From: Halalkaliarchaeum sp. AArc-CO
Lineage (GTDB): Archaea > Halobacteriota > Halobacteria > Halobacteriales > Haloferacaceae
Assembly: GCF_024972735.1 (NCBI RefSeq)
Contig: NZ_CP087723.1
Location: forward strand, 1,364,001 to 1,428,000
Direction of reading: 5' to 3'
Length of the DNA: 64,000 nucleotides
Below are positions 18,050 to 26,811 of the stretch, one piece after another. The position numbers and the translations under genes were made by a program. Below the pieces are notes generated by a model. That model did not search any database. It was given only the letters and a program-made list of their open reading frames with translations, and had not been told where the DNA came from. The stretch's first letter is position 1, and the number at the start of each line of letters is the position of its first letter.

Positions 18050-18210
18050 ACTTAGGATAATGATTACTGCGATAATGACTTAAGAATTCGGGTAGCCTCC
18101 CCCACCGGAGTGATTCTCGCACTGCGACCAAGACACCGAACCTGACGAGGGATGCAGGCGAGATGGGGAACTGGATCTACGGGAAATTGTTTTCGCGTGG
18201 TGTCGACGAT

Positions 18211-21200
18211 TCACTCCTCGAACCCGGGACCGACGGTAAACGAGGCCGGCGCGCAGGGAAGTTGGTTGTGCTGACACCACCGGCAGTGCTCATCCGAAGT
18301 GTACCGACTGAACGAGAACTCAACAATATCGTTCATCGACGACGTCACGTCATCTCTGACTGCTTCCAGATCACCATCGCTGAACGTTCGAGATTCGACT
18401 TTCGGCCCGATGTCACCGACATAAGCGTATCCCGCACGTGCGACAGGCTCATCGTACAGGTCACGGCACGCTAACAGGTAGATCGGGAGTTGCTTATCGT
18501 CCTCCAAGTCGCGGTGACGTTCGGTCGCCTTGTAATCGATGACGACCAGTTCGTCGTCAGGCGTCCGGTAGACGGCGTCAATATAGCCGACGAGTTCGTG
18601 CCCATCGATAGTGAGTTCGAACTCTCGCTCCGCGTCGATGATCTCGTAACTGGGGAGATCTAACTCGAAGTACCGGTCGATGCACTGTTTTGCCGCCGGG
18701 AGCGCGTCCTCAGCGCGGCGCTGACTGGCGAGTCGCTCGCAGATCTCGTACCACTCCCCACGACGTTCCACCCCTTGATTCGCGGCTTGCTCAGCGGTGT
18801 CGTGGAACAGCAATCCGATCTCACGTTGCGATACACCTTCTTTCGCATCGCTCGTGGCCGCAGTCTCCTGATAGTCAGGGAACGCGTTGACCACGTAGTC
18901 CAAATAGTGACTCCGCGGGCATTCCTCATAGGCCGCCAGCGACGTGTAGCTGTGAGAGAGCGATGGCGACGGTGTCGACGGGCCAGTCAGCGACCCAACC
19001 TGGAGGATTTCCCGCTCGGCTCTCGGTGAGAGACTCCCATCGACAGTGGCCGTTGCCAGGTTTAGCACACGGTCGCGCGCAACCCCAACCGCGAGATCTT
19101 CCCCATCGTGCCTGACGGTACCGCCGACACTTCCGACGGTCTCGCTGGCCAGCGTGTTCGTCCAGTCTACTGCGTCGTCCGGGAGACACTCTTGAACGTC
19201 GGTCCAGAGTGGGAGCTGTCCTCGCTCCGGCTGCCATGGGATTCGAGAGGGGAGGATCTCGTCAACCAGCTCTGAAACAGCGTTCTCGTCCGCAGCATCG
19301 TCACCTTCGTCGCTGCCACCCTGCAGGACGAGGATGTCCTCGGCACGCGTGATCCCGACGTGGAACACGCGCCGTGTCTCACGGGCATCACGCTCGACGA
19401 AGTCCTGTGCGAACGCTGCCTCTGGGCCATCCGAGAGGCTGGTTTCGAGCGCGTCGTACGTGCGTGAACTTGGTGCCCACTCGTCAGCGGTGACTTGTGG
19501 GATGAGGACGACCGGGAAGTCCAGGCCCTTGCTTTTGTGGATGGTCATCACGTTGACCGCGTCGTCGGCGACGTCCGGCTGACTCGTGGGCGTGGTGCCA
19601 CTTTCGTCGAACAGGGAGTCGTAGTGTTCGAGCGAGTCGATGAACTCCGGAGTCAGCGGCGGTTGGACGGCACTATCCCCGTACTGTTCGATGACGTCCT
19701 CCAGTTGGGTGAGATCCCGGCGCTCCTGCTCGCTGAGATACCACTCGATGTTCGTGCGGTCCGTGAGTTCGCGGTACAGGTGGCTGAGCGACGCCGAATC
19801 ACGAATACCGAGTAGTTCCGTGGCGTGCTCGCGGGCTTCTGCGACGCGGTCGGGCTCCTTGAACTCGTCGAGCGGTGTCTCACGGAGCGTGTCCACGAGT
19901 GGGTCGTCGCCCGCGTTGAGCGTGCGGAGGTCCGCGTCGCAGAGCCGGTACCGCATCAGGAGGACGCGGTTCCAGCTCACCTCGTCTTCGGGGCGTGCGA
20001 GTGCCTTCAGGTAGGCGGTCACGGTGCCGACGCCGACCGATTCCGTGGCCAGATCCCCAGCAACTTGGTACGGGATGCCAGCGTCTTCGAATTCCTCGAT
20101 GACAGGTGTCGCGTGGGCGTTCTTCCGGACGAGTAACGCGATATCACCTGGATCGTACACCTCATCGAGGTTGTCTGCTGCGCCGCTCACCAGATTCTGG
20201 ACGACGGTGCGAAGCTGGGTCGCACCGTCCGCATCGTCCTCGTCCGGCAGTTCGACGGTAGCGACGGTGTCCCCGTCGTACGCAGGTTCGTCGACGCGAG
20301 TGAGTGTCTTGTGTCGTTCACGGTGATCGAGCTTCTGAATCGCCTCGTTCGCCAGGTCCAGAATCGGCTGTCGGGAGCGGAAGTTCTCCTCCAGCGGTTC
20401 GTCCGTGAGCGCCGCGAACGCTTGGTCCAGTTCGTCGGTGATGTTGGCGACGTTCGCGCCGCGCCATTCGTAGATCGCCTGATCGTCGTCGCCGACGACG
20501 AACAGATTATCGTCGGTGACGAGTGACGTGACGAGGTCGAACTGGAGGCGATCCGTGTCCTGGAACTCGTCGCAAAACACGTAGTCCCACCGCTCGGCGA
20601 TTTCCTCGCCGACCGACGAGTCCATCAGCGCAGCTGTCTCGACCACCAGGCCGTCGAAGTCGATGAGGTTACGCTCGTCCAGTTCCCGCTCGTACGCCGC
20701 GTACCCGGCGGTGAGATCTCGGGCGGTAAGACAGTCGGACACGAACGAGTCGAGGTGGTCCGTGAGTTCGAGACCAAGATCGTCCGGGATCCCTTTCGGG
20801 GCACCGCTTGCGTACCCGCCGAACAGGTACTTCGGGAGTTTGTACGCGTTGTCCGGCAGGTCACGCTCGCCAGCCTGGTGGGCCTCGAACGCGGTTTCAA
20901 GCGCATCACACAGGTCGACGAGCCGGTCGAGGAAATCCCGAGCACTGGCCTCGATCCCGTCCGTTCCCAACCCGTCGCGTTCCGCGGTGAGTTCATCGCG
21001 CACCTCGGGAAGTGAATCCAGCACGCTTGCCACGGACCGGCCACCGAGATGGTCGCTAGCGATTGCTTCGATGTGCTCCGGCAGGTCGGCGAGGTCATAG
21101 ACGCGGTCGGCGGGCCCGAGGAACGCGTCGATGTCGTCTGGCGAGATGCCGCTGCGCTTCATCGACCCGATAAAGCTGAGCAGCTTCGACGCAGCTCCGG

Positions 21201-21669
21201 ACGCGTACCCGTCGCTGCCGTACACGTTGGGTTTGACCGACCGGTACTCGATGTCGTCCAGAACATCCAGCACGATAGCGTACTTCTCGGCGTCCGTGGC
21301 GACCTCGAAGTCCGGGTCGATCCCGGCTTCGTAGGCGTAGTCAGTGAGGATCTCGTTACAGATCGAGTGGTACGTGTACGCGTCGATGTCGTACCCCGCT
21401 GTCCCGAGTTTCGCGTTAAGCTTCTCCCGCATCGAGTCCGCCGCGTTGTTCGTGAACGTCAACGCGAGAATCCGGTCTGGCGAGACGTCTTCCTCGTCGA
21501 TGAGGTGCTCGATCTTCCGCACCATCGTGAACGTCTTGCCCGTTCCTGCTCCTGCGAGCACACGCATCGGGTACGCGTCGGAGTTGATGATTGTCCGCTG
21601 TTGAGGCTCTGGGGACACGTCTTCTTCCGGCACCGGAAACCAAGACGGGTACTCGGACTCGTCGCTCAT
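18211..21669 (-). CDS. AddA/UvrD-like SF1 helicase fused to an Fe-S PD-(D/E)XK nuclease
   Basis: A 1152-residue protein. Residues 37-46 (VLAGAGTGKT) are Walker A, followed by ILALTFTNNAADSMREKL (motif Ia) and VFCDEFQDTDRLQFDLV (Walker B). VGDDDQAIYEWRGA is motif III, VMTIHKSKGLDFPVV motif V and VFHVGITRAED motif VI. The C-terminal 270 residues hold YEECPRSHYLDYV, a D-x-K nuclease centre (VGYIDAVYR, LVVIDYKATE) and CRWCQHNQLPC, so four cysteines can bind an Fe-S cluster as in AddB and Cas4. The predicted role is unwinding and degrading DNA ends. It is the last gene of the Argonaute operon and overlaps the upstream nuclease gene by 4 bases. Confidence 0.9.
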   Translation of the reverse strand: MSDESEYPSWFPVPEEDVSPEPQQRTIINSDAYPMRVLAGAGTGKTFTMVRKIEHLIDEEDVSPDRILALTFTNNAADSMREKLNAKLGTAGYDIDAYTYHSICNEILTDYAYEAGIDPDFEVATDAEKYAIVLDVLDDIEYRSVKPNVYGSDGYASGAASKLLSFIGSMKRSGISPDDIDAFLGPADRVYDLADLPEHIEAIASDHLGGRSVASVLDSLPEVRDELTAERDGLGTDGIEASARDFLDRLVDLCDALETAFEAHQAGERDLPDNAYKLPKYLFGGYASGAPKGIPDDLGLELTDHLDSFVSDCLTARDLTAGYAAYERELDERNLIDFDGLVVETAALMDSSVGEEIAERWDYVFCDEFQDTDRLQFDLVTSLVTDDNLFVVGDDDQAIYEWRGANVANITDELDQAFAALTDEPLEENFRSRQPILDLANEAIQKLDHRERHKTLTRVDEPAYDGDTVATVELPDEDDADGATQLRTVVQNLVSGAADNLDEVYDPGDIALLVRKNAHATPVIEEFEDAGIPYQVAGDLATESVGVGTVTAYLKALARPEDEVSWNRVLLMRYRLCDADLRTLNAGDDPLVDTLRETPLDEFKEPDRVAEAREHATELLGIRDSASLSHLYRELTDRTNIEWYLSEQERRDLTQLEDVIEQYGDSAVQPPLTPEFIDSLEHYDSLFDESGTTPTSQPDVADDAVNVMTIHKSKGLDFPVVLIPQVTADEWAPSSRTYDALETSLSDGPEAAFAQDFVERDARETRRVFHVGITRAEDILVLQGGSDEGDDAADENAVSELVDEILPSRIPWQPERGQLPLWTDVQECLPDDAVDWTNTLASETVGSVGGTVRHDGEDLAVGVARDRVLNLATATVDGSLSPRAEREILQVGSLTGPSTPSPSLSHSYTSLAAYEECPRSHYLDYVVNAFPDYQETAATSDAKEGVSQREIGLLFHDTAEQAANQGVERRGEWYEICERLASQRRAEDALPAAKQCIDRYFELDLPSYEIIDAEREFELTIDGHELVGYIDAVYRTPDDELVVIDYKATERHRDLEDDKQLPIYLLACRDLYDEPVARAGYAYVGDIGPKVESRTFSDGDLEAVRDDVTSSMNDIVEFSFSRYTSDEHCRWCQHNQLPCAPASFTVGPGFEE

Positions 21670-22568
21670 CGGTGCACCTCCGTGGACAGTCGGTCAGCAC
21701 ACATCTCTCGATAGTCGCAGTCCGGGCACGCCTCCTCAGTAATAAGGTCGAGCGGTTCCGGCTCGTACGTCTCACCCGTGATACCATCGTGGGCGTCTCG
21801 GATGAGCGCCCAAATCGTGTCGTAGTGGTTCTCGTAGATTTCCGTGGTTTCCCGAGGCCAGCCACGCGCGGACACGTCGTATCCGCTCGGGGTGCTCTCG
21901 AACGACGTGCTGTTGAGGATTCCGTAAAAGCTGAACCGAACCTCCATCCCGTCCTCGTAGAACGGTTCATTCTTCACGCCTTCGACGTATGTCGCCGTCT
22001 GGAACGCGTTCCGGACCCGCTTCGGTTCGTGGGCCTCTCCGTTGAAATGGTCGTTAAGGTATTCGGCTGTCCCCGACGAAAGAATCCCGTCCGTGTTCCG
22101 CTTGTAGTCGAAGATGTGCAGCCCGTCGTCAGTCCGGACGACGTTGTCAGCTTTCCCGTGGAGTTCTCGACCATCCACTTCGCACTCCACCCAACATTCC
22201 GTGGTGACCGAGTAGCGAGCGTGCTCGATCCCGTCACCGCCGTCCGGATCGAAGAACGACGCGATGGCAGCGCGGTTCTCAGCTCGTTGGTACTCCTGAT
22301 GCGCAGCGGATTCGTAGTCGTCCGGGGTACTGTGTTCGTCCCACTTCGCATCGAAGACCTGCATCGCCCGGTTGTGTATCGTCTCCGGGTCGTCATCGCG
22401 GTCAGTCGCATCACACACGTCCTCGATAGTCTCGTGGTAGATCGTTCCTTGGTTGAGATACAGTTCTGTACGGTCCGGCGCGTTCACGTCTTGCGTGTAG
22501 CGGTAGTCGTACAGCCGCGGACACGTCGCGTAGTTCGCTAACCGCGACGGGGAGAGCGACGAACTCAT
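21666..22568 (-). CDS. Cas4/RecB-like PD-(D/E)XK nuclease with Fe-S cysteines
   Basis: A 300-residue protein. RLANYATCPRLYDYRY carries the first cysteine and CPDCDYREMC the C-terminal three, the arrangement of Cas4 and AddB nucleases. The catalytic core is GTIYHETIED, GKADNVVRT and LHIFDYKRNT (D-x-K), followed by a QTATYVEGV helix. A single-strand exonuclease processing ends is the likely activity. It overlaps both neighbours by 4 bases, so the three helicase-nuclease genes are translationally coupled and probably form one complex. Confidence 0.85.
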   Translation of the reverse strand: MSSSLSPSRLANYATCPRLYDYRYTQDVNAPDRTELYLNQGTIYHETIEDVCDATDRDDDPETIHNRAMQVFDAKWDEHSTPDDYESAAHQEYQRAENRAAIASFFDPDGGDGIEHARYSVTTECWVECEVDGRELHGKADNVVRTDDGLHIFDYKRNTDGILSSGTAEYLNDHFNGEAHEPKRVRNAFQTATYVEGVKNEPFYEDGMEVRFSFYGILNSTSFESTPSGYDVSARGWPRETTEIYENHYDTIWALIRDAHDGITGETYEPEPLDLITEEACPDCDYREMCADRLSTEVHR

Positions 22569-24622
22569 CGCCGCACCTCCTCGTTAGCGAATTCGACACG
22601 TGCACGCAACGCTTCTCGGAGCTCGTCTCCTCGGGAGCCGCTTTGTTCGAGTAGGTCCTGAATCTCTCCGAGTTCCGCTTCGACCTCGTCAAGCGACACC
22701 GTCACGTCCTGACTGTTCGCGCGGCGTACCTCCGCGAGCGCGTCGTCAACCCGCGACAGCAGGTACTGCTCCGCCGCTTGCTCACTCGTAATGTGTGGCT
22801 CATCGGCCTCGGTCACCCACGGAAGATCCTCATACGCTGCTGTGAGGAACCGCGATGCCTGCGTACGCTCTTCGAGCGCCGTGTCTTCGTACTCGTAGAG
22901 ACAACAGTAGAGCCGCTCTGTCGCCGCGCCAGCACCGACAGCTAACCGTCGACGCGCGTGCTCCGTGTGGTACTGGGCGAACGATCGTCCTGACGCTGTC
23001 GACGTCGTCGGGAACGTCGCATCCACGTCCGATCCATCGAGTTCCGTTACACCAGGGTAGTCTGGCATCGACGCGACTCGCTCGCTCGGGAACAACCGTG
23101 TCAGGAACGGGTCACCTGGGTACTCACTGTCGACGAGATTCACGAGGAACACAGCGCGGAAGGACTCGTTCTTGATCGCTTGCAAGTGATCGACGCGGAC
23201 ACCACCGTTGAGATCCGTCGCGCTTGTCTGGTTCTGCTGCGGTGCGTATTCGTGAGCGCGTTCGAGCATCTCCTTGTAGGATTCCCACGTCGCATCCACA
23301 AACTCGGTCTCTTCGAGGAACTCGGCCATTCGGAACGCCCGTCGGACGTTCCCGAACTGCGCCCGTGCATCCAACGGGGCCGCCCGCTCCGCGATCCGCT
23401 CTTTTAACCCGGAGTCCGTTGCCCACCAGCGAATCGCGTCTCCGAGGCTCTCCGTCTCGCTGACACGGTCTAAGCGGTCCGTATCGAGTTCTGGACCGTG
23501 GTCGGGTACATCATCTTCCTCGTCGGCGAAGTACCGAACGGCCGCGAGGAGTTCCCGAATCGCGGGATCGTCACCGAACCCGGTGACGGTTGTCGATTCC
23601 GTTGGAATCCCGGTGCCTTCGAACGCTTCGATAATGTCTGTAACAGCACTCCCGCTTTGCTTCGTGGCGACAGCGATGTCGTCGTACCCCCAGTCCGGCT
23701 GCGCGACGAGCTCTTCAATCTCGTTCGCAATCTCAGCGAGTTGTTCGTCACTGGAGTCTGTGGCGAGGACGGACACCGACCCGGCTTCCGGATCTTCCGG
23801 GACCGTTTCTTCGGCGAAATAGGCTGCCGTTGCAGCTGGTCGCGTCGACGGCGTCCCCGATGCCCCTTGTCGGGATTCGCTGAACGAGACGTAGTTCGTG
23901 ACTGGCCCTGTCTCAACCCACGTCCGGCGCACACTCGCGTGCTCTTCAGCGACACAGACGAGCTCGCAGTCTCCCGCAAGCGCGTCGAGATACGCGCGAT
24001 CAAGCGGGAAGAACTCCTCAAACTCGACCGCGATCACCGCGTCGAAATCAACGACGTCGCCGCGGGCATCCCCGGTGAGGACATCGAGCGCTTCCGAGAT
24101 GAGTTGCCCGCGCTCCATGTGCCCGTGCTCGGCGAGCCACTCGTGGAACGCGTCAAGCGCAGTCGTGATGTCACGGAGTTCCGGAGTATCGTCAGGCCTG
24201 ACCGTCTGCCAGGAAATCGTGCCCATCACGGCATCCACGTCCTCAATGAACGACGGCTGCGCAGACGCCCGTTGGAGGTACTCCGTGTCCCACTCGTAAT
24301 CTGCGAGGAACCGGTACAGGAGTTCCCGCCGTAGGGCGTCGGAGAGAATGACGCGGTCATCGGTCTGGTTGAGGACATCGGTCGCGTGCACTACCGACGA
24401 CGTCACGTACGGCGTCGCCGCGCCCGGCAGTTCCTCACCTAACGCTTCACGGAACGTGTCTGCGCTCGTCGGCGCACCGGTGATGACGAGCACGTCCTCA
24501 GAATCGTGCTCGTCGAGAAGCATTCGGTATTCGTTTCGCGCTGTCCGTTCGACGTTTTCGCCCCCGAACGGTACCGTGACTAACGCCCCGTCGAACTGCC
24601 GGTGAGATGAGTGATTAGACAT
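22565..24622 (-). CDS. AddB-like inactivated helicase subunit
   Basis: A 685-residue protein. The N-terminus (GALVTVPFGGENVERTARNE) is where a P-loop would sit, but no GxGKT is present. Further on it has SF1-helicase-like segments: an ANEIEELVAQPDWGYDDIAV block, ESFRAVFLVNLVDSEYP, and ARRRLAVGAGAATERLYCCL in the motif VI position. This pattern fits a structural AddB/RecC-like subunit that has lost ATP binding. The nuclease domain usual at the AddB C-terminus is instead the separate gene at 21666-22568, which overlaps by 4 bases. AddB assignment is by pattern and context, not by alignment. Confidence 0.65.
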   Translation of the reverse strand: MSNHSSHRQFDGALVTVPFGGENVERTARNEYRMLLDEHDSEDVLVITGAPTSADTFREALGEELPGAATPYVTSSVVHATDVLNQTDDRVILSDALRRELLYRFLADYEWDTEYLQRASAQPSFIEDVDAVMGTISWQTVRPDDTPELRDITTALDAFHEWLAEHGHMERGQLISEALDVLTGDARGDVVDFDAVIAVEFEEFFPLDRAYLDALAGDCELVCVAEEHASVRRTWVETGPVTNYVSFSESRQGASGTPSTRPAATAAYFAEETVPEDPEAGSVSVLATDSSDEQLAEIANEIEELVAQPDWGYDDIAVATKQSGSAVTDIIEAFEGTGIPTESTTVTGFGDDPAIRELLAAVRYFADEEDDVPDHGPELDTDRLDRVSETESLGDAIRWWATDSGLKERIAERAAPLDARAQFGNVRRAFRMAEFLEETEFVDATWESYKEMLERAHEYAPQQNQTSATDLNGGVRVDHLQAIKNESFRAVFLVNLVDSEYPGDPFLTRLFPSERVASMPDYPGVTELDGSDVDATFPTTSTASGRSFAQYHTEHARRRLAVGAGAATERLYCCLYEYEDTALEERTQASRFLTAAYEDLPWVTEADEPHITSEQAAEQYLLSRVDDALAEVRRANSQDVTVSLDEVEAELGEIQDLLEQSGSRGDELREALRARVEFANEEVRR

Positions 24623-24627
24623 GTCTA

Positions 24628-26748
24628 TTACCCTCGGACGAGCCGCGTGACCCGAGACAGCACACCGATGTCGTCAGCGGCTGTCTCGGTATTGCATCGT
24701 GCATCTTCAATGACACTGGGCTCATCAATCCAATTCTGGAACCTGTTCGCGCTTTCAAACTGAACCGCCGGCCCGTAAATACCCGCCCGGATATGGGCTG
24801 GCGTGGCCTTCTGGAACTCCCAGCATTGCTGCTGGTCCAGATGTGCCGAGAAATCAGCGACAATCCGTCCGTCGTCCTTGAAATCGAGTTCACACAGCCC
24901 GTCGGACAGCGCACTGATCCACTTCCGACGCCCCGGATCGTGCTCCTGCTCGGCGGGTGTCTCAAGCGGAACGTACTCCGGCGGTTCCTTCTCGGCATAC
25001 GCGTACAGCTCCACGAACACGTCCCGAGCATCCGCGAGCCGATCCGACTGATCTGGAAGCGAGATATCCCGCTGCAAGAACAGATGAGCGAACCACGGGA
25101 ACAGGTTACAACTGTCTGCCTGCCCCGCGATCTGCGCGGCGGCTTCGCGTTCGTCTTTCTTCAGTTCGGAGAAGTTAACGTTGAAATCCAGCGTCTTCAT
25201 CCGAGTGCGGAGTTCGGATTTCGGCTTCGTGGAGTCGTTCGAGGAGAAAATGAACGTCGGCATCTGGATAGACCCATCCCACTTCCCCTCCCAGTACGAC
25301 TTGATGATGTCCCGGTCGATTTTCGACTTCGCCACGTCGTCAACGATGTACGGGAAAACTGTGTCCGACGCACGAGCGCGCTCGATGTTGTTTTTCACGA
25401 AGTCGTCCCCGGTCGTGACTTCCTGCACGTACCCGTTCGAGATGAGACGCGTCCCGAACCGCAGGAACATGCCTTTCCCGCTGTCGTTGTCACCGTGGAG
25501 GAACAGGAACGGTAGATCCTTGTCCAGCTCTGCGGACTCGTATTCGGCGTAGTGATGGGCGCAGTAGTTAGCGAACGGAGCCCAGCAGAAGTAGATAATT
25601 CCCTCGTAGAAATGTGCCCGCGTCTCCTTTGGCGTTCGCGTTTCGCCGAACTCGCCGACAGTTTCGATGTACTGCTCGATCAGGTCGAGTGCGTCAGCGA
25701 CTTCCTGCGGATCGTCCGGCAGTGGTGCTGTTAGTTCAAGGACGGAGTCGTCAACTCGCAACCCGACATTGTTCTCGTCTCTATCGACGTTGAGATCTGG
25801 ATACCCTGTGAAGGTCTCTTTGTACCGCGCGATGCCGGCGGGTGTCGCTACGATTTCGCCGTCGTTGATCCGGATGTTATTGGCAGACAGCGTGTCGTCC
25901 AGATTCGAGATAGCGTCTTCGAGGCCCTGCGGGGAGAGGCGGACACGCTTGTCCGGACTGATTTCGGTTGGATCGGTGTCTGTATCTTCAGCGGCGAACA
26001 CCGCTTTCTCTGCTTCTTCGGCGTCGGTGACGACGTTGTACGTATTGACCTGGTCGTCGTCAACTGCTTCGTCGAGCCGGGCGTTCAGCTCGGCGACCGG
26101 GTCGTCACTGAACTCGTCGCCGCCCAGCCAGATGTCGTAGATCTTCGCCTCTTCTTCTGCCGTTTCGGCGTCCTCGATCTCCTCGGTGAGATCCTCCATG
26201 AACGGCGTCGCGTAGTCCTTGTGGAACGCGTACAGCCGTTCGAACCACTCGTCGACGGGCGTGTCCCCGTCGGTACGCCAGGCGATGTTGACGTTGGTTT
26301 GCTTGCTCCCCTGCCAGGCCTGCTTGGAGAGGTTCGCCGACCCACAGATGAGTGTACGTGACCCGTCCTGGTTCTCGACGATGTAGAGTTTCGTATGAAG
26401 CAGGACGCGTGCGGAATCGACGGTGTGGATGAGCAGATCACCGTCTTGGCGCAGCGATTCCAGTTGCGCGGCGATCCTCTTCGCGTTGCTCGTGTTCTTC
26501 AGCGAGCGCCGGTAGTCGTCGTGCTGGCTGTCCCCGACGATGACCTCCAGTGAGTCCACTGCGAGATCCTGATTCTGAAACATCTTGTAGATGAACGCGG
26601 GGGACTGACTGTACGTGACGCAGTAGACGTGCTGGGCGTCACCGAAGTAGTTCAGGAAACTATCCCATGATTTGTCGGCAGCCATCTCCAGATCGGCGGT
26701 GCTGCCGTCATCGAAATCGACTGTTGCTTCGAATTCTGTCTTGGTCAT
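24628..26748 (-). CDS. Phospholipase D-like domain fused to SF3-type ATPase
   Basis: A 706-residue protein. Residues 30-200 form a PLD-like nuclease domain with HTK at 118-120 and GSANLS at 136-141, one HKD half-site, so a dimer would be needed for activity. Residues 380-620 resemble a D5/SF3 primase-helicase ATPase: FLFLHGDNDSGKG (Walker A, 419-426), VFPYIVDD (Walker B, 464-471), TFIFSSND (sensor, 498-505) and RTRMKTLDF as a possible arginine finger. The two domains are joined by an acidic linker. It lies 63 bases after the Argonaute gene and 5 bases before the AddB-like gene. A role as effector or loader for the Argonaute is inference. Confidence 0.75.
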   Translation of the reverse strand: MTKTEFEATVDFDDGSTADLEMAADKSWDSFLNYFGDAQHVYCVTYSQSPAFIYKMFQNQDLAVDSLEVIVGDSQHDDYRRSLKNTSNAKRIAAQLESLRQDGDLLIHTVDSARVLLHTKLYIVENQDGSRTLICGSANLSKQAWQGSKQTNVNIAWRTDGDTPVDEWFERLYAFHKDYATPFMEDLTEEIEDAETAEEEAKIYDIWLGGDEFSDDPVAELNARLDEAVDDDQVNTYNVVTDAEEAEKAVFAAEDTDTDPTEISPDKRVRLSPQGLEDAISNLDDTLSANNIRINDGEIVATPAGIARYKETFTGYPDLNVDRDENNVGLRVDDSVLELTAPLPDDPQEVADALDLIEQYIETVGEFGETRTPKETRAHFYEGIIYFCWAPFANYCAHHYAEYESAELDKDLPFLFLHGDNDSGKGMFLRFGTRLISNGYVQEVTTGDDFVKNNIERARASDTVFPYIVDDVAKSKIDRDIIKSYWEGKWDGSIQMPTFIFSSNDSTKPKSELRTRMKTLDFNVNFSELKKDEREAAAQIAGQADSCNLFPWFAHLFLQRDISLPDQSDRLADARDVFVELYAYAEKEPPEYVPLETPAEQEHDPGRRKWISALSDGLCELDFKDDGRIVADFSAHLDQQQCWEFQKATPAHIRAGIYGPAVQFESANRFQNWIDEPSVIEDARCNTETAADDIGVLSRVTRLVRG

Positions 26749-26811
26749 GCGAGGGTCACCAGTGTGTTGACGGGTACGTGAGTGGTTGTGTGGGGCTGTG
26801 CTGGTGCATGG

